A stretch of 64,000 nucleotides of DNA from Gemmatimonadales bacterium (GCA_020344755.1 CP070829.1:62001-126000), one strand, 5' to 3'. Positions 26,691-36,384 are shown, counted from the first letter of the stretch. Notes: generated by a model from the letters alone, not told the origin. Translations and numbers: made by a program.

Positions 26691-28190
26691 CTAGCGCGCA
26701 GGGGAACAGACCCGCTCGCTCGTCTCAAGGACGACGACCCGGTCCACCAGGTCGGTTGCACCTTCCGGCAGGCGGAGCGTGACCCCGTGGTCGTCCTGCC
26801 CGAATCCCAGTGTCTCGCCCGTGGCGAGCATCTGCGCAGTAGTGATGCAGCGCTCCAGAGGCGGCAGGCTCAGGATTGCATCGGGCCAGTCCAGGACGTG
26901 GACGTACACGCGGTTCCCCCGCTGCGTGGTGACCCCCCAGGAGCGGGGCGCGAAGGGCCCGCCGCGGGTCCCGTAAATGGACTCGCCGTGGTCCGCCAGC
27001 CACTCCCCCATGGCCTCGAGGCGCTCCACGGCCTCGGGCTGGAGGGTCCCGTCGGGGCGCGGCCCCACATTCAGGAGCAGGTTGGCATCCGCCCCCGCGG
27101 CGCGCACCAGGTACCGGATCAGCTCCGGGACCGACTTCCACCGGCGGTCCGTGACGTTGAATCCCCAGGAGCCGTTCATGGTGAGCGAGGTTTCCAGCGG
27201 GAGATCGCTGATCTCCGCGGTGTTCCACCCCGCCGAGTTGTGTCCGGGCAGGTCCTGCTCGAAGGTCTGGCCGTCCTCCCCCGGCAGGGGGTCCTGGTGG
27301 TGGTTCGGGATGATGAGGGCCTGGGGTTGAAGCTCGTGGATCAGGCGATACGTCCGGTCGAGCCGCCAGTCGGCCTCCGGCTTGTCCCACATGCCGTCGA
27401 ACCAGATGCCGCCGAGAGGCCCGTAGCGGGTCAGCAGCTCGGTGAGCTGCGCGTCCATGAAGTCCAGGTAGGCGCTCCACTCCCCAGAGGCCGGGCGGTC
27501 CGAGGCGTGCCCGGTTCTTCCTCGCGGAAAGTAGTCCGGATGGCGCCAGTCCAACTGGGAGTAGTAGAAGAAGAGCTGCAGCCCCGCGGCGCGGCAGGCC
27601 TCGGCAAGCTCCGCCAGTGGGTCTCGTCCGTACCGGGCCCAGTCCACGATGTCGTAGTCCGTGGCGTCCGTGTCGAACATGGAGAAGCCGTCGTGGTGCC
27701 GGGCTGTGATGGTGATGTATTTCATGCCGGCGCGCTTGGCGACGTCGACCCAGGCTCGGGCATCGAAGTTCACGGGGTCGAAGTCCGAGGCCAGCCACTC
27801 GTACTCGGCCACGTTCATGGGGCGGGTCTCCATGACCCACTCGCCGGAGCCCAGTTGGCTGTAGACGCCCCAATGGATGAACATCCCGAAGCGGTCACTC
27901 CGGTAGCGTTCCCGGGCGTCCAGGCGGACCTGCGGTACCGTGTCGGAGGACTGGGCGGGAAGGCGCGCGGGGTCGGCACCCGCCGCCAGGATTAGAGCCA
28001 CCGCCATCCCGATTCTGCCCCAGGGAGGGCGACGGCCCTCCGCCTGGGATCCGTCGGGGCGATCGGTCCCCCCGTGGGAGCCGCGCCCCCAATGGGAGCC
28101 GCGCCCCAGAACGTCGGCACGGATGAGTCCAGACCCGGGCCCGCCTCCAGACCCGCGCCCGAGCCCGGGTCCGCGCCCGTGAGCGGTCAC
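26691..28190 (-). CDS. GH29 alpha-L-fucosidase, exported
   Basis: This glycoside hydrolase family 29 enzyme removes alpha-L-fucose from glycans by a retaining mechanism. Motifs: SDRFGMFIHWGVYSQLG, AKRAGMKYITITARHHDGFSMFD, FFYYSQLDWRHPDY, and GGIWFDGMW with the nucleophile Asp; the C-terminal domain is beta-rich. The signal peptide core is MAVALILAAGADP. The frame opens at a GTG (28190) that overlaps the DUF502 stop as GTGA, giving 499 residues with an odd ~60-residue Gly/Arg/Pro-rich leader. The ATG at 28007 (438 residues) gives a normal signal peptide and may be the real start. Confidence 0.9.
   Translation of the reverse strand: MTAHGRGPGLGRGSGGGPGSGLIRADVLGRGSHWGRGSHGGTDRPDGSQAEGRRPPWGRIGMAVALILAAGADPARLPAQSSDTVPQVRLDARERYRSDRFGMFIHWGVYSQLGSGEWVMETRPMNVAEYEWLASDFDPVNFDARAWVDVAKRAGMKYITITARHHDGFSMFDTDATDYDIVDWARYGRDPLAELAEACRAAGLQLFFYYSQLDWRHPDYFPRGRTGHASDRPASGEWSAYLDFMDAQLTELLTRYGPLGGIWFDGMWDKPEADWRLDRTYRLIHELQPQALIIPNHHQDPLPGEDGQTFEQDLPGHNSAGWNTAEISDLPLETSLTMNGSWGFNVTDRRWKSVPELIRYLVRAAGADANLLLNVGPRPDGTLQPEAVERLEAMGEWLADHGESIYGTRGGPFAPRSWGVTTQRGNRVYVHVLDWPDAILSLPPLERCITTAQMLATGETLGFGQDDHGVTLRLPEGATDLVDRVVVLETSERVCSPAR
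28075..28107. repeat. two identical 15-bp units, 18-bp period
   Basis: TGGGAGCCGCGCCCC occurs at 28075-28089 and 28093-28107 within the low-complexity leader of the fucosidase frame. It continues a G+C-rich tract up to 28180. Confidence 0.6.
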
Positions 28191-28858
28191 GATGCACTAC
28201 CGTCGTGAGGCCCGACCTCCGGTCGATCGGCCGGTGGCGTGGCTTCCGCCGAGAGGAGCCCGGCGTCGTGGATCTCTTCACCCAACGGCACCGCCCCCAT
28301 GGAGAGGACGAAGGTGAAGGCCTCCTCGGGCGGCACGGGGAGCTCGTACACCTTTTCCTTCGGCACCACCAGGAGGAAGCCGGACATGGGATTCGGCGCC
28401 GTGGGAAGGAAGACGGTCACCGCGTCCGAGCCGACCAGGTCGTGGGCGTCCGCCGGAGCAGGGCCGGTAAGGAAGGCCACGGCCCACGTGCCGGGGGTGG
28501 GATACTCGCAGAGCACCGCCTTCTTGAAGGCCTCCGCGTCCTGTCCCACCAGCGACTCCACGATGCGCCGGCTCCCACGGTAGACCGGTCGGGCCACCGG
28601 GACGTGGTCCACGATCCACTCCCAGATCCGGGTCATGCGTCGGCCCAGGGCCCGTTCGGTCAGGAAGCCGGTAACCAGGAGCAGCAGGAGGAGGGCCACC
28701 AATCCCAGCCCGGGGAAGGGGCGCCCCAGGAGCGACTCGAAATACCCCCCCAGGATGCGGTCCAGCCTCGTGAAGAGCCACCAGAGGGCCCACATGGTGG
28801 CACTCACCGGGACGACGAGTGCGATGCCTTCCAGGAGAAACCGTCGGAGTCGTTTCAT
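28187..28858 (-). CDS. DUF502 membrane protein
   Basis: This 223-residue protein is of the DUF502 family. Two hydrophobic segments lie near the N-terminus (FLLEGIALVVPVSATMWALWW and GLGLVALLLLLLVTGFLTE), followed by the family pattern of I..VP..RPVYRGSRRIVESL, FKKAVLCEYPTPGTWAVAFLT and the cytosolic part TVFLPTAPNPMSGFLLVVP. The ATG at 28858 gives the usual KRLRRFLLEGIALVVP start. The function is unknown. Its stop overlaps the GTG of the fucosidase frame. Confidence 0.88.
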   Translation of the reverse strand: MKRLRRFLLEGIALVVPVSATMWALWWLFTRLDRILGGYFESLLGRPFPGLGLVALLLLLLVTGFLTERALGRRMTRIWEWIVDHVPVARPVYRGSRRIVESLVGQDAEAFKKAVLCEYPTPGTWAVAFLTGPAPADAHDLVGSDAVTVFLPTAPNPMSGFLLVVPKEKVYELPVPPEEAFTFVLSMGAVPLGEEIHDAGLLSAEATPPADRPEVGPHDGSAS

Positions 28859-29002
28859 GGGGAGCCGGGACGAGGGGATCAGTGCGGGGCCCGCCCTAGG
28901 GAATAGGGAGTCCAAAGTGGATGCGGCAAGCCCCGCCGTGGCCACCCGTGACGCACTCCCCCCGCGGAGGCCGTGGCGGACCGGTTCGGGGGTTCCCCCG
29001 AC

Positions 29003-29031
29003 TTGGGGGAAAGCCTTGTGTTCTCTATACT
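29003..29031 (+). promoter_or_regulatory. sigma-70-like promoter of citrate synthase gene
   Basis: TTGGGG (29003-29008), a 17-nt spacer and TATACT (29026-29031) lie about 70 nt before the ATG at 29104. The -10 is good; the -35 is weak. Confidence 0.5.
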
Positions 29032-29103
29032 ATCGGGGTTGAGCAGACCGACTCGAACGAGACCGTGATCGCCGTGGTACGGCGTCCATCTTCAGGAGGG
29101 GAA

Positions 29104-30405
29104 ATGGCGGAGAACGCCTCGAACACCCTGACCATCAGGGACAACCGCACCGGGAAGGAGTACGAGGTCGACGTCCTGGAAGGGGATACCATCCGGGCCA
29201 TGGATCTGAGGCAGATCAAGGTCCGGGACGAGGACTTCGGGATGATGTCCTTCGATCCCGCCTACACGAACACGGCCTCCACGAGCAGCACCGTCACCTT
29301 CATCGACGGTGGAAAGGGGATCCTCAGGTATCGCGGTTACCCCATCGAACAGCTGGCCGAGCGCTCCAACTTCCTGGAGGTCGCCTATCTGATCCTCAAG
29401 GGAGAGCTCCCCACCGGTGACGAGTTGGACGAGTTCGTCCACCACGTGACGTATCACACCTACGTCCACGAGAACGTCGTCCACCTGTTCGACTCGTTCC
29501 GGTACGACGCCCACGCCATGGGGATGATGATCTCGGCGGTGTCGGCCCTCTCGACCTTCTATCCGGAGGCGAAGGACGTGCGGGACCCCTCCAACCGCTG
29601 GATCCAGATGGTGCGGCTGGTGGCGAAGATGCCGACGCTGGCGGCCTTCGCCTATCGGCACCACCGGGGGCTCCCGAAGGTGTATCCGGAGAACGAGTTG
29701 TCGTACACGGCCAACTTCCTGAACATGCTCTTCCGGATCGGGGTGAAGGAGTACAGGCCCAACCCGGTCCTGGAGCGGGCGTTGGACGTGCTCTTCATCC
29801 TGCACGCGGACCACGAGCAAAACTGCTCGGCCACCACCATGCGGGTGATCGGCTCCGCCGAGGCGGATCCATACTGCTCCCTCGCCGGCGCCATGGGTGC
29901 CTTGTACGGGCCGCTCCACGGCGGGGCCAACGAGGCCGTGCTGCGCATGCTGCACCGTATCGGGGACGTGAAGAACGTTCCGGCCTTCATCGAGGGAGTG
30001 AAGAACCGGGAGGAGCGTTTGATGGGGTTCGGCCACCGGGTCTACAAGGCGTACGATCCGCGGGCGAGCATCATCAAGCGGACGGCGGACGAGGTCTTCG
30101 AGGTCACGGGTCGCAACCCGCTCCTGGATATCGCCCTGGAACTGGAGAAGATCGCCCTCAACGAGGACTTCTTCGTCTCCAGGAACCTCTACCCCAACGT
30201 CGACTTCTACTCGGGCCTGATCTACCAGGCTCTGGGTTTCCCCGTGGAGATGTTCCCGGTGCTGTTCGCCATTCCCAGGACGGTGGGGTGGCTGGCCCAG
30301 TGGGAGGAGATGCTCGAGGACAAGGAGCAGAAGATCGCCCGGCCGAGGCAGGTCTATGTCGGCGAGGACGCCCGCGACTTCGTCTCCGTGGAGGACCGGG
30401 GCTGA
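29104..30405 (+). CDS. gltA: citrate synthase (bacterial type II)
   Basis: This 433-residue enzyme condenses acetyl-CoA and oxaloacetate. The N-terminal beta domain (LTIRDNRTGKEYEVDVLEGDTI) is typical of hexameric, often NADH-regulated GltA-type enzymes. Catalytic residues are present: His in YGPLHGGANEAVL, His in MGFGHRVYKAYDPR and Asp in NVDFYSGLIY. CAGGAGG just upstream supports the ATG at 29104. A second, different citrate synthase lies at 37896-39185. The transcript probably ends at the hairpin at 30439-30465. Confidence 0.95.
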   Translation: MAENASNTLTIRDNRTGKEYEVDVLEGDTIRAMDLRQIKVRDEDFGMMSFDPAYTNTASTSSTVTFIDGGKGILRYRGYPIEQLAERSNFLEVAYLILKGELPTGDELDEFVHHVTYHTYVHENVVHLFDSFRYDAHAMGMMISAVSALSTFYPEAKDVRDPSNRWIQMVRLVAKMPTLAAFAYRHHRGLPKVYPENELSYTANFLNMLFRIGVKEYRPNPVLERALDVLFILHADHEQNCSATTMRVIGSAEADPYCSLAGAMGALYGPLHGGANEAVLRMLHRIGDVKNVPAFIEGVKNREERLMGFGHRVYKAYDPRASIIKRTADEVFEVTGRNPLLDIALELEKIALNEDFFVSRNLYPNVDFYSGLIYQALGFPVEMFPVLFAIPRTVGWLAQWEEMLEDKEQKIARPRQVYVGEDARDFVSVEDRG

Positions 30406-30438
30406 ATCCGGGCGGAGCCGGCCGAGGCGAAGACGGGC

Positions 30439-30465
30439 GGGGACCCTCCGACCTGGGGGGTCCCC
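30439..30465 (+). terminator. probable terminator after citrate synthase
   Basis: GGGGACCC (30439-30446) pairs with GGGTCCCC (30458-30465), followed by a weak T-rich run (GTTCTGATT). Confidence 0.55.
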
Positions 30466-30532
30466 GTTCTGATTCGAGGCGTCCAGGCCCCTTCTCCTGC
30501 CCTCCCGAGCCCCCCGCACCCTTGAGGGACCT

Positions 30533-31435
30533 TTGACACAGATTCTCTGTCTCGACACCCACCACGACGGGGTCCCCGGAGCCATCGCCGTCTACGTAGT
30601 GCTGGGGCCCGAGCCGACCCTGGTGGACCCCGGGCCCGCCACGGTGCGCCCCCGGGTGCTGGAAAGCCTCCGGGCGCAAGGGATTCCCCCCGGCGACATC
30701 CGGCATATCTGTGTCACGCATGTCCACCTGGATCATGCGGGCTCCGCCGGTGCGTGGGTCGCGGAGTACCCGGATATTGCGGTGCACGTCCACGAGGAGG
30801 CCGCCCTCCACCTGGTGGACCCACGCCGGCTGGTTGTCTCCACCCGTCGCACCTTCGGGGATGCCCACGACCGCCTCTGGGGCAGGGTGGTGCCCGTCCC
30901 GGCCCATGCCATTCGTGCCGTGAGGCCGGGGGAAGTGGGCCCGTTCCGCTGGCTCCGGGCCCTACACACGCCGGGACACATCGAGCAGCACCTGGCCTAC
31001 CTCCACGAAGTCTCCGGGACGCTGTTCTCCGGCGACAGCATGGGGATCCTCCTGGGTCGGGAGGCGCCGGTACATCCGCCCACCCCGCCTCCCACCCTGG
31101 ACCTGGCGGCCTGGCTCGGGACCCTTCGGGAGATCGAAGCGGTAGCTCCGGAACAGGTCGGTGCGACGCACTTCGGGCTGCACAGGGAGGTGAAGGCCCG
31201 GGCCGCCGAACTGCGGACAGCCCTCCTGGACCTGGCATCTCGCGCGGAGGGCGCAATGGAGCGGGGGAGGGAGGAGGAGGATGCCGAGGCCTTCCAGGAG
31301 GAGACGATCGAGCGCCTCCGGAGGCACCGGCCGAACGACGAGGTCGAGCGGTACTTCACCGCCTTCTCCGCCGCCAACGACTACCGGGGAATGGTGAGAT
31401 ATCTCCGGAGGAATCCGGATTGGAGCGGAGCGTGA
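30533..31435 (+). CDS. MBL-fold metallo-hydrolase
   Basis: This is a 300-residue metallo-beta-lactamase-fold protein. Its dinuclear metal site is shown by THVHLDHAGS (HxHxDH), a further His in LHTPGHIEQHLAYL, and LFSGDSMGIL. The C-terminal ~80 residues are helical. It is cytoplasmic (no signal). The likely start is TTG at 30533, as no ATG or GTG suits. It overlaps the M1 peptidase start by one base (TGATG). Proteins of this length are often glyoxalase II-like or acyl/thioester hydrolases; the substrate is unknown. Confidence 0.88.
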   Translation: MTQILCLDTHHDGVPGAIAVYVVLGPEPTLVDPGPATVRPRVLESLRAQGIPPGDIRHICVTHVHLDHAGSAGAWVAEYPDIAVHVHEEAALHLVDPRRLVVSTRRTFGDAHDRLWGRVVPVPAHAIRAVRPGEVGPFRWLRALHTPGHIEQHLAYLHEVSGTLFSGDSMGILLGREAPVHPPTPPPTLDLAAWLGTLREIEAVAPEQVGATHFGLHREVKARAAELRTALLDLASRAEGAMERGREEEDAEAFQEETIERLRRHRPNDEVERYFTAFSAANDYRGMVRYLRRNPDWSGA

Positions 31436-33423
31436 TGCAGTCAGCGCAGACCCCGGCCTCCCGGAGAGGCGTACCCGGCCCGACCGCCGCACGGATCGCA
31501 CTGGGGACGCTCCTTGCGGCGACGCCCCTCGCAGGGCAGGCGGGGCGACCCCTGCCTGGTCCGGTTGTGCCGCCCCCGGCGTTCCGGGCAGCGCTGGAGG
31601 AGGGGACCCGTTCCGAAGACGGTCGTCCTGGTCCGAACTACTGGCAGAACCACGCCCAGTACCGCATCGAGGCCTCCCTGGACCCGCTGGAGGCCCGGGT
31701 CGAAGGGTCGGTTTCGATCCGCTACGAGAACCGGAGCCCCGACGCCCTGGACCGGCTGCTCCTGCACCTCCATCAGAACCTCCATGCCACCGGGGTGGCT
31801 CGCCACGTAGCCCAGGAGGTGACCGGGGGCGTGGAGTTGCGGGCCGTGCGCCTGGGCGGAGAGGAGGTCCGGCCCCTGGCCGGCGACGGCCCCCCGAGCC
31901 CCGGGTACCGTGTCGAGGGCACCCTCATGACCCTCTCCCTCGACGAGCCGATCCCTCCCGGAGGGTCGGTGGAGGTGGAGGTGGAATGGAGCGGGGTCCT
32001 TCCGCAGAATGGCGCCGGACGCATGGGCCACTCGGAGCGGGAGATGTTCTTCGTGGCCTACTGGTATCCCCGCGTCGCGGTCTACGACGACCTGCGGGGG
32101 TGGGATGCCCAGCCCTACCTGGGTGGGGCCGAGTTCTACGACGGCTTCGGGGACTACGAGGTCGCCCTCACGGTGCCTTCGGGGTGGACCGTCATGGCCA
32201 CCGGGGAACTCCTCAACCCCCAGGAGGTCTTCGCAGCGCGAACGCTCGAGCGGCTTGCGGCCGCTGCGGAGGCCGACACGGTCATCACGGTGGCCACCGT
32301 GGATGAGCTGCAGGCCGGCGGCGTGACGGTAGTGGGGACAGCGTCGACCCTGACGTACCGCTTCCAGGGAGAGGGGGTGAGGGACTTCACCTGGACTGCC
32401 TCCGAGGCCCAGCAGTGGGACGCCACCAGCGCCCGGGTTCCGGACCGGGACGGGGACGGCGTGGCGGACCGGGTGGCCATCCACGCTTTCTGGCGCCCCC
32501 AACGGGCCCCTCTCTGGAGGGACCAGGCCCGGTACGCCAAACACGCCATCGAGCATCACTCCCGCTTCACCGGCTTCCCCTACCCCTGGCCGCACATGAC
32601 CTCGGTGGAGGGCGCCGACATCATTGGCGGGGGAATGGAATTCCCCATGCTCACCCTCATCGGTCCGTACCTGGGCCGCTCTTCCCAGGACCTCTACAAC
32701 GTCACCTCCCACGAGCTGGGGCACATGTGGATCCCCATGGTGGTGGGGACGAACGAGAAGCGGTATGCCTGGATGGATGAGGGGCCCACCACCTTCCTGG
32801 AGAACCAGAGCCGGTACGACTACTGGCCGGGAACGGATGCCCACGCGTCGGAGCGGGAGACCTATCTGGACGCGGCGCGGCGCGAGGTGGAAGAGCCCCT
32901 CATGCGCCACGGCGACTACTACCAGGCGGGGGGGTACGGAGTGGCGTCGTATGCCAAGCCGAGCACGCTCCTGGTGACCCTCCGCACCCTACTCGGTCCG
33001 GAGGCCTTCCGGAGGACCTACCGCGACTTCGTCCAGGACTGGGCTTTCAAGCACCCCACACCCTGGGACCTGTTCAACGCCTTCGAGCGCGAGGCGGGCC
33101 TGGATCTCGACTGGTTCTGGCAATCCTTCTTCTACGAAACCTGGACCGTGGATCTGGCTGTGGCGGAGGTGGCGGCTGGTGCCGACGACACCGTGATCCG
33201 GATCAGGGACCTTGGCTCGGCACCGGTGCCTGTTCAGGTGCGGGTCGAGACGGATTCCGGGACGGTCGTGGACCGGGAGATTGCCGTGGTGAGCTGGCTC
33301 TCCGGGGAGCGGGATGTGGAGATCCGGATCCCGCTGGCGTCCGGGGAGGTGATCCGGGTGGTGTTGGACCCCGGGGAGGTGCTTCCCGACGTGGATCGGT
33401 CGAACAACACCTGGGAGCGATAG
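31435..33423 (+). CDS. secreted M1-family metallopeptidase
   Basis: This 662-residue gluzincin aminopeptidase-type protein has a signal peptide (IALGTLLAATPLAGQ) and an N-terminal beta domain (NYWQNHAQYRIEASLD). The catalytic domain carries HELGHMW, with the third zinc ligand Glu of WMDEGPTTFLE 18-19 residues later. A GGGMEFPMLT segment corresponds to the family's GAMEN-like loop. A C-terminal beta-sandwich closes the protein. The ATG at 31435 overlaps the MBL gene stop, so the two are co-translated. It probably acts on peptides outside the cytoplasm; specificity cannot be deduced. Confidence 0.9.
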   Translation: MQSAQTPASRRGVPGPTAARIALGTLLAATPLAGQAGRPLPGPVVPPPAFRAALEEGTRSEDGRPGPNYWQNHAQYRIEASLDPLEARVEGSVSIRYENRSPDALDRLLLHLHQNLHATGVARHVAQEVTGGVELRAVRLGGEEVRPLAGDGPPSPGYRVEGTLMTLSLDEPIPPGGSVEVEVEWSGVLPQNGAGRMGHSEREMFFVAYWYPRVAVYDDLRGWDAQPYLGGAEFYDGFGDYEVALTVPSGWTVMATGELLNPQEVFAARTLERLAAAAEADTVITVATVDELQAGGVTVVGTASTLTYRFQGEGVRDFTWTASEAQQWDATSARVPDRDGDGVADRVAIHAFWRPQRAPLWRDQARYAKHAIEHHSRFTGFPYPWPHMTSVEGADIIGGGMEFPMLTLIGPYLGRSSQDLYNVTSHELGHMWIPMVVGTNEKRYAWMDEGPTTFLENQSRYDYWPGTDAHASERETYLDAARREVEEPLMRHGDYYQAGGYGVASYAKPSTLLVTLRTLLGPEAFRRTYRDFVQDWAFKHPTPWDLFNAFEREAGLDLDWFWQSFFYETWTVDLAVAEVAAGADDTVIRIRDLGSAPVPVQVRVETDSGTVVDREIAVVSWLSGERDVEIRIPLASGEVIRVVLDPGEVLPDVDRSNNTWER

Positions 33424-33528
33424 CCTCGTTTCGGGTGCCGTTTCGGGGCCTTCAGCGGGCGCCTGTAACCGGTGCGTAACGGCTTGCTCAGGCCTATCTT
33501 GAAAATGGCACGGGTGGTCACGCCTCGT

Positions 33529-33551
33529 CCGGAGCGCACGTAACGCTCCGG
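33529..33551. other. perfect 8-bp hairpin in ppsA upstream region
   Basis: CCGGAGCG and CGCTCCGG flank a 7-nt loop, about 135 nt before the ppsA start. There is no T tract. It may be a leader structure or the terminator of the M1 gene. Confidence 0.35.
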
Positions 33552-33685
33552 CCTCTCCCCGAGGCACCCGCCGAGGTTCGCGCCCGGCGTGCGGGGGCGG
33601 GCCCGCACTCGGTCACCGGCGCCACGCGCACTCACGATCACCGATCGGGTGCCGGAGATGTCCGGCCTGGATCGCTAGGAGGACG

Positions 33686-36340
33686 ATGGCTTCAGCGCCG
33701 CTGCTTCGCTGGTTCCGGGAGACCGGGTCCGTTGACGTTGGAGAGGTAGGGGGCAAGGGCGCCTCGCTGGGTGAGATGTTCAACCAGCTCGCCGAGCGGG
33801 GCGTCAGCGTTCCAGACGGATTCACCACCACGATCGAGGCCTATCGCCTCTTCCTGGAGGGGCCTCCGGGCTCGGCGCGAGGGGACGATTACGACGAGCT
33901 GGCAGAGGAGGCCCGCGGCGGGCTGGAATCCGCCGGGAGCCTGAAGGAGGGCCTGGCCGCGCTGTTCGATGCCGCCACCCTGGCCGGGGAAAGCGACCTC
34001 CACGCCCGGTCCGTCATCGCCCGTGCCATGATTCTCTCCACCCCCATCCCGGAGGTGGTGAACCAGGCGATTCGAGACGGATATGAGCAGCTCTGCCAGA
34101 TCTATGGCCGGGAGGTGGACGCCGCCGTCCGGTCCTCGGCCACGCGCGAGGATTCCGATGTGGCCTCATTCGCCGGCCAGTACGAGTCCTACCTGAACGT
34201 CCGGGGGCCCGAGGAGGTCCTGGACTCCTGGCGGAAGTGCGTCGCCTCGGGGTTTTCGGAGCGGGCGGTGGGATACCAGTTGAGCCACGACATGAATCCC
34301 CTCCAGGGGGGCGTGGCGGTGGTGGTGATGAAGATGGTCCGCTCGGACCTGGCAACCTCCGGGGTGCTGTTCACCCTCGATCCGGACTCCGGGAACCGAA
34401 ACGTCGTCGTCATCACGTCCGCCTACGGGCTGGGTGAGATGGTGGTCCAGGGCAATGTCTCTCCGGATACCTTCGTGGTCTGGAAGGACGGGCTCCGAAA
34501 GGGGACCCGCGCCCTGGTCCACAGGCGGATGGGGGCAAAGGACCGGAAGCTCGTCTACACGGTGCAGGGCGGGACCGCCACGGAGAGCGTGGACGTGGAG
34601 TCGGCCCTTCGCCGGCGATGGTCCCTCACCGAGGCGGAAGTGATGGAACTCGCCCGGATGGCGTTGGAGGTGGAAGAGCACTACGAACGTCCCATGGACG
34701 TGGAGTGGGCGAAGGACGGCCAGACCGGCCGGCTCTTCCTGGTGCAGGCTCGGCCCGAGACGGTCCACGCCCAGGACGCCAACCAGATGTCCGTGGAGAC
34801 CTACCGCTTCACCCAGCACACGCTGGAGGGATTGGAGGCCTCCGGTCGGCTCCTCCTCAAGGGGATTGCCGTCGGGACCCGGATTGGCTCCGGCCCGGTT
34901 CGGCGCTATCGCACCTACGACGAGGTGATCGAGCGGAAACGCAGGCTCCGTACGCTCCACAAGGAGGGTGTGGTACTGGAGAAGGACGTGCCGGCCGAGG
35001 AGCACATCTTCGACCCGGGGGATGTCCTGGTGACGGAGATCACCACCCCCGACTGGGAGCCGCTCATGAAGAAGGCCTCCCTCATCATCACCGAGCGGGG
35101 TGGGCGGACGTCCCACGCCGCAATCGTGGCGCGGGAGTTCGGGATCCCCGCCATCGTCGGATGTGCGGGAGCCATGGACGCCCTCGCGCCCATGCAGGAG
35201 GTCACGGGTACCTGTGCCCAGGGGGACACCGGGCTCGTCTTCAACGGCAAGGTGCCCTTCGAGGTGGAAAAGGTGGCGCTGGAGGAGATTCCCGAGACCG
35301 AGACGCTGATCAAGCTGAACGTGGGCTTCCCGGACAAGGCCCTCACGGATGCCCGGCTCCCGGTGGACGGAGTGGGCCTGGCCCGCCTGGAGTTCATTCT
35401 AACCGCCCAGGTGGGAATCCACCCCCTGGCCCTCGCCTTCTACGACGAGCTCGACGCTTTTTGCCACCACGGGTTCGTGGCCCCAAGCCTCAAGCCCTAC
35501 GAGGAGCGGCTCCGGGCCGAGGACCCCCATGAGCTCTCCACTCTCGTGGGGGCCGTGGAGCGCCGAACGCCGGGTTACACGGACCAGCGGGCCTTCTTCG
35601 TGGACCAGGTGAAATACGGCGTCGGCCTCATCTGTGCCGCGTTCTACCCGCGGCCGGTCCTGGTGCGGCTCTCGGACCTGAAGTCCAATGAGTACCGCGA
35701 TCTCCTCGGTGGACGGCTCTTCGAGCCGGACGAGGAGAACCCCATGATCGCGTGGCGGGGCGCGAGCCGGTACACCGACCCGGGGTTCCAGGACGCGTTC
35801 TCGATGGAGTGCGAGGCGCTCCGGTTCGTCCAGGAGGAGATGGGGCTCGACAACCTCCAGCTGATGGTGCCGTTCTGCCGCACGCCGGAGGAGGGAAAGG
35901 CGGTGGTGGAGATCCTGAGCCGAGAAGGCCTCGGGCCGGGTCAGGGGATTCCCCTCTTCCTGATGGTTGAGCTCCCGTCGAACGTCCTGGAGGCCCCGGC
36001 CTTCATCGAGGCCATGGAGCTCACGGGGGGGTCGGTCGGCTCCAACGACCTGGTCCAGACCGTCTACGCGGTCTCCCGGGACGACCTGGAGCATTATGCC
36101 CACCCCGTGGATGCGCGTTCACCGGCGGTTCAGACGATGATTCGACAGGCCATCCGCACCTTCCGGGACTCCGGGCTGGAGATCGGGATCTGCGGCCAGG
36201 CGCCGTCGGACTATCCGGAGGAGATTCCGCCATTCCTCGTGGAGGTCGGGATTTCGTCCATCTCGGTGACCCCGGACACCGCCATCCGGGTGAAGCTGGC
36301 GGTGGCCGCCGCGGAGCAGGAGCAGAAGCGCGGCTCCTGA
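33686..36340 (+). CDS. ppsA: phosphoenolpyruvate synthase (PpsA-type)
   Basis: This 884-residue enzyme makes PEP from pyruvate and ATP, the first step of gluconeogenesis from C3 acids. Its domains are the ATP-grasp N-terminus (EVGGKGASLGEMFNQL, ADLDPDSG-type region at FTLDPDSGNR), the phospho-His swivel domain (TERGGRTSHAAIVAREFGIPA) and the PEP-binding TIM barrel (VRLSDLKSNEYRDLLGG, NPMIAWRGASRYT, ELPSNVLEA, and GICGQAPSDYPEE with the catalytic Cys). It is longer than most PpsA (about 790). Its GSNDLVQTVYAVSRDD differs from the usual GSNDLTQLTLGVDRD, so activity should be tested before assuming canonical kinetics. Confidence 0.9.
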   Translation: MASAPLLRWFRETGSVDVGEVGGKGASLGEMFNQLAERGVSVPDGFTTTIEAYRLFLEGPPGSARGDDYDELAEEARGGLESAGSLKEGLAALFDAATLAGESDLHARSVIARAMILSTPIPEVVNQAIRDGYEQLCQIYGREVDAAVRSSATREDSDVASFAGQYESYLNVRGPEEVLDSWRKCVASGFSERAVGYQLSHDMNPLQGGVAVVVMKMVRSDLATSGVLFTLDPDSGNRNVVVITSAYGLGEMVVQGNVSPDTFVVWKDGLRKGTRALVHRRMGAKDRKLVYTVQGGTATESVDVESALRRRWSLTEAEVMELARMALEVEEHYERPMDVEWAKDGQTGRLFLVQARPETVHAQDANQMSVETYRFTQHTLEGLEASGRLLLKGIAVGTRIGSGPVRRYRTYDEVIERKRRLRTLHKEGVVLEKDVPAEEHIFDPGDVLVTEITTPDWEPLMKKASLIITERGGRTSHAAIVAREFGIPAIVGCAGAMDALAPMQEVTGTCAQGDTGLVFNGKVPFEVEKVALEEIPETETLIKLNVGFPDKALTDARLPVDGVGLARLEFILTAQVGIHPLALAFYDELDAFCHHGFVAPSLKPYEERLRAEDPHELSTLVGAVERRTPGYTDQRAFFVDQVKYGVGLICAAFYPRPVLVRLSDLKSNEYRDLLGGRLFEPDEENPMIAWRGASRYTDPGFQDAFSMECEALRFVQEEMGLDNLQLMVPFCRTPEEGKAVVEILSREGLGPGQGIPLFLMVELPSNVLEAPAFIEAMELTGGSVGSNDLVQTVYAVSRDDLEHYAHPVDARSPAVQTMIRQAIRTFRDSGLEIGICGQAPSDYPEEIPPFLVEVGISSISVTPDTAIRVKLAVAAAEQEQKRGS

Positions 36341-36360
36341 GCCACGGAGGGGTGTGGCCA

Positions 36361-36384
36361 CCGAGCCTCCTCGCGGAGGCTCGG
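36361..36384. terminator. bidirectional hairpin between convergent genes
   Basis: CCGAGCCTCC and GGAGGCTCGG form a perfect 10-bp stem with a TCGC loop between the ppsA stop and the stop of the opposite gene. There is no T tract, so the terminator role is inferred from position. Confidence 0.5.
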
